DNA of 64,000 bases from Labilithrix luteola. GTDB taxonomy: Bacteria; Myxococcota_A; Polyangia; Polyangiales; Polyangiaceae. The stretch lies in assembly GCF_001263205.1 (NCBI RefSeq), contig NZ_CP012333.1, forward strand, positions 5,871,001-5,935,000, read 5' to 3'. Every line of letters begins with the position of its first letter. Position 1 is the first letter of the stretch. The position numbers and the translations under genes were made by a program. This document shows, piece after piece, positions 34,940-42,089 of this stretch. The notes under the pieces were generated by a model, which saw nothing but the letters and a program-made list of their open reading frames with translations, was not told where the DNA came from and did not search any database.

Positions 34940-35166
34940 GATGTTCCGGGACCTCGTCGCTCGACCTTCGTGAGCGTGGACGATGTCCCGGGACCTCCCA
35001 TTTGCGGCGCATCGCCACGTCGGCGACGTCCGGGAACCGGTTTTTCGGCCGTTTGCGTCGAAAATGAAGGTCCGCGGACCTTCCCGTTCGATGTGTGGGT
35101 CGCCGGGGAAGGTCCGCGGACGTCGGCGATCGACGTTCCGGTCGGGTCACGATGTCCCGGGACGTC
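34940..35166. repeat. Array of six imperfect palindromes at a regular 41-43 base period
   Basis: Copies begin at 34940 (GATGTTCCGGGACCT), 34982 (GATGTCCCGGGACCT), 35025 (GACGTCCGGGAACC), 35066 (GAAGGTCCGCGGACCTTC, a perfect 18-base palindrome), 35108 (GAAGGTCCGCGGACGT) and 35151 (GATGTCCCGGGACGT). Steps between starts are 42, 43, 41, 42 and 43 bases. The 25-28 base spacers are unrelated to each other. The array fills the gap between two convergent genes. Steps that are not multiples of three argue against coding. A partial seventh copy (GACGTTCCGGTC) lies at 35132-35143 between the last two. Confidence 0.85.
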
Positions 35167-35183
35167 TTTCCGTCGTCTTTCCG

Positions 35184-36143
35184 TTATGCGTCCAGCTCGA
35201 CGGGGAGGGTCATGAGCTCGAGGAGGATCGCGTCGGCCTTGCGGCCTTCGACGACGCCCGAGGCGAGCGCGCGGAAGATGGGGGCGCGAACGCCTCGGGC
35301 TTCGGCCCAATGCGAGACGCGCGGAATGAGCTCGACGGCCTCGACGCGAAGGCCGCTCGCCTTGACGGCCTCCGCGCGGGGGAGCCCTTTGGCGAGTGCG
35401 GCGCCGACCAGGATCTCCGGGCGCTCGGCCTGCGCGATGGACGCGAGGAGGTCGCCGTAACCGGCGAGGCCGAGCAGCGTCTTCTCTTCACCGCCCGCCG
35501 CCGCCGCGATGCGCGAAGCTTCACCGATCGCGCGTGAAATGAGCGCGGCCACGAGGCCAGGGCTCATCTTCAAGGCCTGCGCATAGCCGACGGCGAGCGT
35601 GAGGCAACCGACGAGAGCGCTTGCCCACTCGAGGCCGAGGAGGTCACGGGTAGGATACACGCGAAGGGTGGGGGACCCGAAGGCGCCGACCACCGCTTCG
35701 TTGACTTCGGGGAACCGCGAACCGGTGACGAGCACCGAAGGTCGGCCGGCCGCGAGGTCCTGCGCGAGCGCCGGGCCCCCGAGGGCGCCGGTGCGGTGCG
35801 AGGGCGTCTCGTCGCGGACGATCTCGGAGACGGTCGCGAGGTCCTCGCCTTCGAGGCCACGCACGCCGTGCACGACGTAGTGACTTCCGTCGATGTGATC
35901 GCCGAGTGCGCGCGCCACCGTGCGGCAGGCGGCCGTCGGCACGGCCAGGACGATCAGGCGTGCGTGTCGTGCAGCCTCCGCGAGATCGTGCACCACCCGG
36001 ACGCCGCGTGGCGTGTCCGATGCGTGGTCGCGTCGCGAGAAAAGAACGACCTCCCCTTCGCCGCACGCCGCCGCTGCAGCCGTTGCTAGCGCCAGTCCCC
36101 ATGCCCCGCCCCCGATGATCGCGACTCGCCGCGCGCTTCCCAT
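35184..36143 (-). CDS. GpsA-like dehydrogenase homologue lacking expected catalytic residues
   Basis: A 319-residue protein starting at ATG 36143, clearly of the NAD(P)H-dependent glycerol-3-phosphate dehydrogenase fold. The dinucleotide motif is VAIIGGGAWGLALATA, and LGGPALAQDLAAG, LISRAIGEASRI and GLAGYGDLLAS all match GpsA landmarks. However, compared from memory with E. coli GpsA, the ATKGLE lysine reads GVRGLE, the GAVKNV lysine reads SALVGC, and the RNRRFG substrate segment reads ERPEILVG. Both catalytic lysines and the phosphate-binding Arg-Asn appear lost, so the protein may not oxidise glycerol 3-phosphate even though cofactor binding looks intact. It may be a divergent paralogue with a new role, and a standard GpsA should exist elsewhere in the genome. 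No downstream operon partner. Confidence 0.85.
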   Translation of the reverse strand: MGSARRVAIIGGGAWGLALATAAAAACGEGEVVLFSRRDHASDTPRGVRVVHDLAEAARHARLIVLAVPTAACRTVARALGDHIDGSHYVVHGVRGLEGEDLATVSEIVRDETPSHRTGALGGPALAQDLAAGRPSVLVTGSRFPEVNEAVVGAFGSPTLRVYPTRDLLGLEWASALVGCLTLAVGYAQALKMSPGLVAALISRAIGEASRIAAAAGGEEKTLLGLAGYGDLLASIAQAERPEILVGAALAKGLPRAEAVKASGLRVEAVELIPRVSHWAEARGVRAPIFRALASGVVEGRKADAILLELMTLPVELDA

Positions 36144-36344
36144 GAGACGGAAATACCACGCTCTCGGACGACGACGCACGGCCTCGTCGAAGGACGCCCC
36201 AAGCGAGGCGGGTCAGGGCGTGGCCGTCCTGCCCGTTCGGGGGCTGGGAACTGGGGCCCGGATGCCTTTCCCGAACAGTCTCCGGAACGCCCTCGTCCGG
36301 CCTCGGAGTTGCTGAATCCCCCGCCGTCACCGGAGGAATCCATC

Positions 36345-36503
36345 ATGGAACGTCTCATTAACGAGCTCACGCAGCGTGCTGGTCTTGATCGTCCGACGGC
36401 GGAGAAGGTCGTTGCCTATCTCAAGGACAACGTCACCCGTATCCCCGAGATGTTGCGTGGCGACGGCAAGGACAAGTCGCACGGCGACTTCCGCCGCCGC
36501 TGA
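36345..36503 (+). CDS. Small helical protein, 52 residues
   Basis: ATG 36345 is preceded by GGAGGA seven bases upstream, one of the best ribosome-binding sites in the window. The sequence starts ERLINELTQRAGLDRPTAEK and is predicted as two or three helices; it is basic at the end (GDFRRR). The helical part resembles the start of DUF2267/HU-like helical domains (a residues-GLDRPTAEKVV pattern), but it is too short to assign. Its own ribosome-binding site and the upstream gap of about 200 bases suggest a genuine small gene of unknown role. Confidence 0.75.
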   Translation: MERLINELTQRAGLDRPTAEKVVAYLKDNVTRIPEMLRGDGKDKSHGDFRRR

Positions 36504-36680
36504 ATCGTTCTGATCGCGTAATTAGGCACCGAAGACGCCGCGCGCACGGCACGAGCTACCCGGAATCGGACCTGTCTCCGCTTCCGCTCGCTCCGGCCGT
36601 GCGTGCGGCTCCTATTTTGTGCGCAAAAGCCGCTGAAGGATTGGCGGCCGCGGCGGTTCTGCGGCATATCCTGCCGTCCT

Positions 36681-38777
36681 ATGCAGTCCGTCGTGCAGCT
36701 CGGCAGGAACCCTCGCCACAGCAGCCGTTTCCTCCCGACAACCCGCGAGGAAATGCATGCTCGAGGTTGGCGCGAGCTCGACATTCTCATCGTCTCGGGC
36801 GACGCCTACGTCGACCATCCCGCCTTCGGTCCGGTGCTCATCGCGCGGTTCCTGGAAGGACGCGGTTACAAGGTCGGCGTCATCGCGCAGCCGAAGTGGG
36901 ACTCGCCGGAAGACATCGCACGCATGGGGCGCCCGCGCCTCTTCGTGGGCGTTGCCGCCGGCAACCTGGACTCGATGCTCAACAAGCTCACCGCCCAGAA
37001 GAAGGTGAGGAGCGAAGACCAGTACTCGCCGGGCGGTCGCGCGAACATGCGCCCGAACCGAGCGACCATCGTGTACTCGAACCTCTGTCGCCAGGCGTTC
37101 CCGGGGCTACCCGTGGTGCTCGGCGGCATCGAGGCCTCGCTCCGGCGCATCGCACACTACGACTACTGGTCGGACCAGGTTCGTCGTTCGATCCTGCTCG
37201 ATGCCAAGGCAGATCTCCTCGTGTTCGGCATGGGCGAGCGTCCCGCGTGGGAGATCGCCAAGCGCCTCGATGCGGGCGAGCCGGTGTCTGCGCTCACGAA
37301 CATCCGCGGCACCGCGCACGTGAAGAAGAACCGTCGCGAGTGGGAGCCGCTGCTCGCCGATCAGAGTCGCTTCGTGCTCGACAAGAAGCTCCTCGTCCTG
37401 CCCTCGTACGACGAGGTCGTGAAGGACAAGGAGCAGTTCGCGAAGATGTCGCGTGCGCTCCAGTACGAGACGAACCCGCACAACGGGCGTCCGCTGCTGC
37501 AGGTCCACGGCGAAGAGGCCGTCTACTTCAACTCGCCGGCCGAGCCGCTCGACGAATCGGAGATGGACGGGCTCTACGACCTCCCGTTCGCGCGCGCGCC
37601 GCATCCTTCGTACAAGGAGCCCATCCCCGCCTTCAACACCGTGAAGGACTCCATCGTCACGATGCGTGGATGCTTCGGCGGCTGCACCTTCTGCAGCATC
37701 ACCGAGCACGAAGGGCGCATCATCCAGAGCCGTAGCGAGGCGAGCGTGCTTCGCGAGGTTCGCCAGCTCTCGCGCATGGAAGGCTTCAGCGGCGTCCTCA
37801 CCGACCTCGGTGGGCCCACCGCGAACATGTACAAGATGACGTGCAAAGACGAGCGCACCGAGAACGCGTGTCGCCGTCTCTCCTGCGTGCATCCTGGCAT
37901 CTGCGAGAACCTCGTCACCGATCACGCGCCGCTCATCTCGTTGATGCGGAAGGTGCGGAGCGAAAAGGGCATCAAGCGCGTCTTCATCGCGTCGGGCGTT
38001 CGCTACGACCTCGCCGAGCGCAGCCCCGAGTTCATTCGCGAGCTCGCGCAGCACCACACGGGCGGCCAGCTCTCCGTCGCGCCCGAGCACTCGAACGACG
38101 ACGTGCTCGACAAGATGAAGAAGCCGAGCATCAAGAGCTACGAGCGCTTCGCTCAACAGTTCTGTCAGGCGAGCGAAGAGGCGGGCAAGGAGCAGTTCCT
38201 CGTTCCGTACTTCATCACCGGTCATCCGGGCTCGACGCTGAAAGACACCATCGAGCTCGCCATCTACCTGAAGAACAACGGCATGCGCCCGCGCCAGGTG
38301 CAGGACTTCATCCCCACGCCCATGGCCGTGGCCACCACGATGTTCTACACCGGGCTCGACCCGCTCTCCGGCGATCAGGTGTATACCGCACGTGATCTGC
38401 GCGAGAAGCGGATGATGAAGGCGCTCATCTTCTACTGGGATGCGCAGCACTGGCCCCTGGCCCGCGAGGCGCTCGTGAAGGCCGGCCGGCGCGATCTCAT
38501 CGGGCGCGGTCCCGAGCACCTCGTCCCGCCGGAGGGCGCCGCCGATCGTTTGGCTCGCGTTCCTCAGACGCGCGGCCCGGCGCGAAGCGGCCCACCGAAC
38601 CGCGGTCCAGCTCGTGGTCCTGCCTCGAACGCGGGGCCTTCGAGGGGCGGGCCTTCGAACGGAAGGCCGTTCCAAGAGGCCGCTCCGCGGGCGCGCGATG
38701 GACGTCCTCGTGACGCCCAACCGCACGATTCACGCGGTCCGCGCCCCTTCGGTCGCGGCAAGCCGCCGAAGCGGTGA
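36681..38777 (+). CDS. ygiQ: YgiQ family radical SAM protein
   Basis: A 698-residue homologue of E. coli YgiQ, starting at ATG 36681 just upstream of the family's conserved FLPTTREEM segment (ATG 36753 would remove it). The N-terminal domain has DILIVSGDAYVDHPAFGP and GVAAGNLDSMLNKLTA. The radical SAM cysteines lie in RGCFGGCTFCSI (CxxxCxxC), preceded by MRG and followed by GFSGVLTDLGGPTANMY and LVPYFITGHPGSTLKD. The family is widespread in bacteria but its reaction is unknown; members are sometimes linked to stress or periplasmic repair. The last about 90 residues are Arg/Gly/Pro-rich and disordered (GPARSGPPNRGPARG), a feature common in nucleic-acid-associated proteins and absent from the E. 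coli protein. Confidence 0.93.
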   Translation: MQSVVQLGRNPRHSSRFLPTTREEMHARGWRELDILIVSGDAYVDHPAFGPVLIARFLEGRGYKVGVIAQPKWDSPEDIARMGRPRLFVGVAAGNLDSMLNKLTAQKKVRSEDQYSPGGRANMRPNRATIVYSNLCRQAFPGLPVVLGGIEASLRRIAHYDYWSDQVRRSILLDAKADLLVFGMGERPAWEIAKRLDAGEPVSALTNIRGTAHVKKNRREWEPLLADQSRFVLDKKLLVLPSYDEVVKDKEQFAKMSRALQYETNPHNGRPLLQVHGEEAVYFNSPAEPLDESEMDGLYDLPFARAPHPSYKEPIPAFNTVKDSIVTMRGCFGGCTFCSITEHEGRIIQSRSEASVLREVRQLSRMEGFSGVLTDLGGPTANMYKMTCKDERTENACRRLSCVHPGICENLVTDHAPLISLMRKVRSEKGIKRVFIASGVRYDLAERSPEFIRELAQHHTGGQLSVAPEHSNDDVLDKMKKPSIKSYERFAQQFCQASEEAGKEQFLVPYFITGHPGSTLKDTIELAIYLKNNGMRPRQVQDFIPTPMAVATTMFYTGLDPLSGDQVYTARDLREKRMMKALIFYWDAQHWPLAREALVKAGRRDLIGRGPEHLVPPEGAADRLARVPQTRGPARSGPPNRGPARGPASNAGPSRGGPSNGRPFQEAAPRARDGRPRDAQPHDSRGPRPFGRGKPPKR

Positions 38778-38794
38778 CGTTTCGCCGAGAAGGA

Positions 38795-39931
38795 CTACAA
38801 GCAGAGCTCCGCGGAGGCGTTTGCGGTGGAGAGCAGCTCCTCGTAGCTCTGGATGCGTCGCCCGCCCTGCGCGTCGGTGTCGATCAAGATGCGGCGGTCG
38901 GGGGGGACGTTGGCGTTCGCGTAGGCGCTCGCGTCGTTGCTCGAGCCCCCGAAGGCCCATTCGACGGTCAAGCCGTGGGCACGGAGCAGCGCGATCTCGT
39001 CGGTCAGCTGACGCGTCGGATCGCCGTCGCGCATGCTCGGCAGCGTGTGGACGATCCCGATGGGAAAGCCGCTCTGCGCCAGGAACTCGCGGGTTCGACC
39101 GGTCAGCGGACCCGACCGGGGCGTTACGTAGATGGCGCGTGATCCTTTCTGGGCGAGCTTGGCAAATACGGCGGCCGCATCTTCGCGTGCGCCAGGAAGT
39201 TTGCTTTCCAAGAGCATGTCGTCGTCCGAGCGACCGTTGCCGGAGTCGTCGGTCAGCGTTCCGTCGATGGTGCTGACGAGCAGCGGCGTTTCCTTCGCGA
39301 CGATGTCGACGATCAGCTCGGTGAAGCTCAGATCTCCCGCGACGACGAGCCGGACCCGGTGTCGTCCTTCCGCGAGTGCCTGGGCTTGCGGAACGGCGAA
39401 GTAGATGTGGCCACCGTCGTCGGGAACGTTCTCGATCGTCGGGAGCGTGCCTGACGTGGTGACCGCCGTGCCGAGTTTCTCCCACGGTCGGCTGGGATCA
39501 CAGTCGCGCTCGACGTAAACGTCGACGTCTTCGTCGACGAGCGGAACGTCCGCGGCGCCGTAGGCAATCTTGCCGAGGATCCATTGCGTGTCTCCCGTTG
39601 CGTAGATCCCGTCGCGCCCGCGGTGTCGCGGCTCGCCCAGCCGCACGAGGGCCTCCGAAAGCAGGTTGGTGAAGGGGCGTGCGCGTTCGGGCACAGGGGC
39701 GCTCGGGTCGTCGCACGAGGGCTGGGGGACGCACGCCGGGACGAACGGGTAGGTCGGTTGCGGATCCGCCGTCGGTCCCGTCTCGGCTTCGCGGCCTGCG
39801 TCGCGCACCTTCGGCGAAGAGGGCCTGTCCTCGGGGACGGCATCGGGGATCGGCGCCGCTTCGGTGCCGCACGCCACGACGAGGAGGACCGGGACCGCGG
39901 CGAAGACGCCGAACCAGCACGTGCACCTCAT
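38795..39931 (-). CDS. Lipoprotein with lipin-like (LNS2-type) HAD domain, nucleophile replaced
   Basis: A 378-residue lipoprotein starting at ATG 39931, lipobox LVVAC, then a Pro/Asp/Glu-rich linker. A beta-rich domain (about 95-215) precedes an HAD-type region that resembles the LNS2 domain of lipins: VSTIDGTLTDD, AIYVTPRSGPLTGRTREFL, and GFPIGIVHTLPS. In active HAD phosphatases the first motif is DxDGT. Here it is TIDGT, so the nucleophilic Asp is a Thr and the enzyme is predicted inactive, or to use another mechanism. The YVTPR motif matches the lipin YLTAR. The surroundings give no partner; the divergent neighbour is an ordinary HAD phosphatase. Confidence 0.75.
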   Translation of the reverse strand: MRCTCWFGVFAAVPVLLVVACGTEAAPIPDAVPEDRPSSPKVRDAGREAETGPTADPQPTYPFVPACVPQPSCDDPSAPVPERARPFTNLLSEALVRLGEPRHRGRDGIYATGDTQWILGKIAYGAADVPLVDEDVDVYVERDCDPSRPWEKLGTAVTTSGTLPTIENVPDDGGHIYFAVPQAQALAEGRHRVRLVVAGDLSFTELIVDIVAKETPLLVSTIDGTLTDDSGNGRSDDDMLLESKLPGAREDAAAVFAKLAQKGSRAIYVTPRSGPLTGRTREFLAQSGFPIGIVHTLPSMRDGDPTRQLTDEIALLRAHGLTVEWAFGGSSNDASAYANANVPPDRRILIDTDAQGGRRIQSYEELLSTANASAELCL

Positions 39932-40033
39932 GCCTCGGTGCCAAGCAGGACGCGGACCACGGCCGGGCCTGCTACTGCGGCGACCACTTGCACGGACCGT
40001 GAAGGCGTGCGGCGAGCCGTGTATTCTCGGAGT

Positions 40034-40828
40034 GTGCAGAGCGCGAAAGTCGACGAGGTTCTCGAGCGCATCGAACGTCATGCGGAGCGCGAGCCCGGCG
40101 GTGCGATCGCCTTCGATGGCGACGGCACCCTCTGGTCGGGGGACATCGGGGAAGACTTCTTCCACGCCTTTCTCGAAGGCAATCACACGGGCGCTGGAGC
40201 TCGCGACGCACTCGCCGATGAAGCCAAGGCGCACGGTGTCGATCCGAACGGCACACCTACCGACGTCGCGCGCCGCCTCCACGCCGCCTACCTGGCCGGC
40301 TCGTTTCCGGAAGAACGCATCTGCGAGATCATGACGTGGGTGTGTGCGGGCTGGACGGGCGCCGAGCTCGATGCCTTCGCCTCGCGCGTGGTCACGAGCA
40401 TCGCGCTCGCCAGTCGCTTCCACGAGGAGGCTCATCGCGTCGTTGCCTGGGCGCGCGCGCGTGCGCTCTCCGTCTATCTCGTCAGCGCGTCTCCGAGGGC
40501 CATCGTCGAGCAGGCGGCGAAGCTCGTCGGCATCGAGCTGGCGCACGTCGTGTCGGCGACCGAGCACCGTGACGAGCGGGGAGTCGTCCAGTCGTCGGTG
40601 CATCGCCCGATTCCGTACGGGCCCGGCAAGGTCACGCGCCTTCGCGAGAAGCTCGGAACTCGGACGCTTTACGCGGCCTTCGGCGACAACGCCTTCGACG
40701 TGCCCATGCTTCGCGAGGCGAGGGTGCCCGTTGCAATCCGCCCCAAGGCGCGTCTCGTCGAACGGGCCGCCGAAGTGCCTGGCATCGTCATGCTCGAGCG
40801 CGTGTCTTCGAGTATGGTGGTGGGGTGA
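40034..40828 (+). CDS. HAD-superfamily phosphatase (subfamily IB, SerB-like)
   Basis: A 264-residue HAD phosphatase. The start is taken as GTG 40034 (VQSAKVDEV), because no ATG is available upstream in frame with a better site; CGGAG lies just before it. Motif I is IAFDGDGTLWSGD (nucleophile and acid-base Asp), motif II VYLVSASPRAIVE, motif III lysine in YGPGKVTRLREKLG and motif IV YAAFGDNAFDVPML. These make it a phosphoserine-phosphatase/IB-type enzyme with a small helical cap domain. The phosphorylated substrate cannot be inferred. The next gene overlaps it by four bases (GTGA), which links it in an operon with two small membrane proteins. Confidence 0.88.
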   Translation: MQSAKVDEVLERIERHAEREPGGAIAFDGDGTLWSGDIGEDFFHAFLEGNHTGAGARDALADEAKAHGVDPNGTPTDVARRLHAAYLAGSFPEERICEIMTWVCAGWTGAELDAFASRVVTSIALASRFHEEAHRVVAWARARALSVYLVSASPRAIVEQAAKLVGIELAHVVSATEHRDERGVVQSSVHRPIPYGPGKVTRLREKLGTRTLYAAFGDNAFDVPMLREARVPVAIRPKARLVERAAEVPGIVMLERVSSSMVVG

Positions 40829-41361
40829 CGGATCGGAGCGAGCTCGAAGCGTTGCGCACGCGGGTGGCCAACCAGGCTGCATCGCTTGCCGAATCGGTGA
40901 CCGACGGATTCGACGGCTTCCACATCGGTGCCGGCGATTACGTCGTCGAGCTCTCGACACCCGAAGGGCCTTCGACCGGTGGCGGCAAGCAAGCACGCCA
41001 GAATCTGTGTCTCGTGCCTCGCCGCAAAGGCTATCCGGTCCTCGTCGCTGGCACCGTCGATCCGGTGATCAGCACCGCGGAGCTCCGCACGTTCGAGCAC
41101 GTCGCCGTGTTGCACGAAGTGCGTTTCCGGCGGCCCCTCGAGATCACGGGGGACGAGTACGCGGACTTCCTCTCCAAGGCGAAGATCGTCCTCAACCTCG
41201 CGCGCATTCGTGCGACGCAGATCGAGACGCCGCCGGAGCTCCTCGCGCAGCGCAAAGCAGCGGGGAAAATTTCGATGACGGCGGTCGTGATCTTCGTCGT
41301 CGTGCTGCTGCTCGCGGCGGCCGTCGCCTTCCGCGTGGCGTCGACCCTTCGCGGCTCCTGA
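40825..41361 (+). CDS. Tail-anchored small membrane protein, paralogue A
   Basis: A 178-residue protein starting at GTG 40825, overlapping the phosphatase stop as GTGA. The first about 150 residues are soluble, helical then beta-rich, with the conserved motif TPEGPSTGGGKQARQNLCL shared with the next gene, and EVRFRRPLEITGDEYADF. A single hydrophobic segment (about 151-175, MTAVVIFVVVLLLAAAVAF) is followed by only a few residues, so the protein is tail-anchored with its body in the cytoplasm. I do not recognise the family. The PEGPSTGGGK motif suggests a nucleotide- or phosphate-binding loop but is not a classical Walker A. Confidence 0.72.
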   Translation: MTDRSELEALRTRVANQAASLAESVTDGFDGFHIGAGDYVVELSTPEGPSTGGGKQARQNLCLVPRRKGYPVLVAGTVDPVISTAELRTFEHVAVLHEVRFRRPLEITGDEYADFLSKAKIVLNLARIRATQIETPPELLAQRKAAGKISMTAVVIFVVVLLLAAAVAFRVASTLRGS

Positions 41362-41422
41362 TCGTGCTCGTTGGCGCCGCGTCGCTGCGCGGCGTGTGAG
41401 CTATCCGTGTTAGGCTAGTTCG

Positions 41423-41959
41423 ATGGTGGCTGGGCCGGCTGGTGATCCGCGCGAGCTCGACGCGCTCAAGACGCGGATGACGCGAAAGTTCACGACGCTC
41501 GCGGACGACGTCAACGCGCAGCTCAAAGACGTGCGCGTCGGCAAGCTCGCCTACCAGCCCGAGCTCCTCGCGCCGGAGGGCCCCTCGACGGGGGGCGGCA
41601 AGCGCGCACTCCAGCACCTGCGACTGCGCTCGCTGACCAAGGGCGCGGGAGAGGTCGTCGCCGGATCGGTCAACGGTGTCGAGCAGTGGGCCGAGCTTCG
41701 CGATTGGAACCATGTCGCGCTCGTCTACCGGTTGCGCTTCAAGCGGACGATCGGCCTGACGCCCGACGAGTGGCAGGCCTTCCTCGAGCGCGCGGAGAGC
41801 GTCCTACATGGTGCCGAAATCACCACGCGGCGCATGCCACCGCCGGCCGAGTTGCTCGAAGAGGCGCGCCAGGACCGGCTTCGCAAAACGGTTTCCTGGG
41901 CCGCGCTTACCGTCGCCGCGGTGGGGCTTTTCGTGGTGGCCGTGCTCGTCGCTCGCTAG
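41423..41959 (+). CDS. Tail-anchored small membrane protein, paralogue B
   Basis: A 178-residue protein, same length and layout as the one 61 bases upstream. It shares APEGPSTGGGKRALQHLRL, the block LxTFEHVAV / LRDWNHVAL, RLRFKRTIGLTPDEWQAF against VRFRRPLEITGDEYADF, and a C-terminal segment TVSWAALTVAAVGLFVVAVL. The pair therefore arose by tandem duplication and diverged. Paralogues of equal length next to each other suggest a heterodimer, perhaps regulating the upstream HAD phosphatase. A degenerate 12-base tandem repeat follows. Confidence 0.75.
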   Translation: MVAGPAGDPRELDALKTRMTRKFTTLADDVNAQLKDVRVGKLAYQPELLAPEGPSTGGGKRALQHLRLRSLTKGAGEVVAGSVNGVEQWAELRDWNHVALVYRLRFKRTIGLTPDEWQAFLERAESVLHGAEITTRRMPPPAELLEEARQDRLRKTVSWAALTVAAVGLFVVAVLVAR

Positions 41960-42003
41960 CTCCGACGAGCGCCCTCGAGCCATCCTGGAACTATCCTCGT
42001 CGG

Positions 42004-42039
42004 TTGGAAGAGCCGTCGGAAGACTCGCTGGAAGAAGCG
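42004..42039. repeat. Degenerate 12-base tandem repeat, three copies
   Basis: TTGGAAGAGCCG (42004-42015), TCGGAAGACTCG (42016-42027), CTGGAAGAAGCG (42028-42039). The copies share GGAAGA with C/G at fixed places, and lie between two genes. Confidence 0.55.
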
Positions 42040-42089
42040 TGCCAGTCCGCTGTTGAAACCAGCGTCCGCCCCACCTAAAGAGAGGGGCA

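Noticed and set aside
34940..35166. The palindrome array as a CRISPR
   Set aside because: Repeats are only 14-18 bases, differ between copies, belong to two sub-types, and no cas genes lie near; spacers are also shorter than usual.
39932..40996. Upstream extension of the lipin-like gene to 40996
   Set aside because: The extension is antisense to the HAD phosphatase and contains no protein features; a lipoprotein signal peptide begins at 39931.
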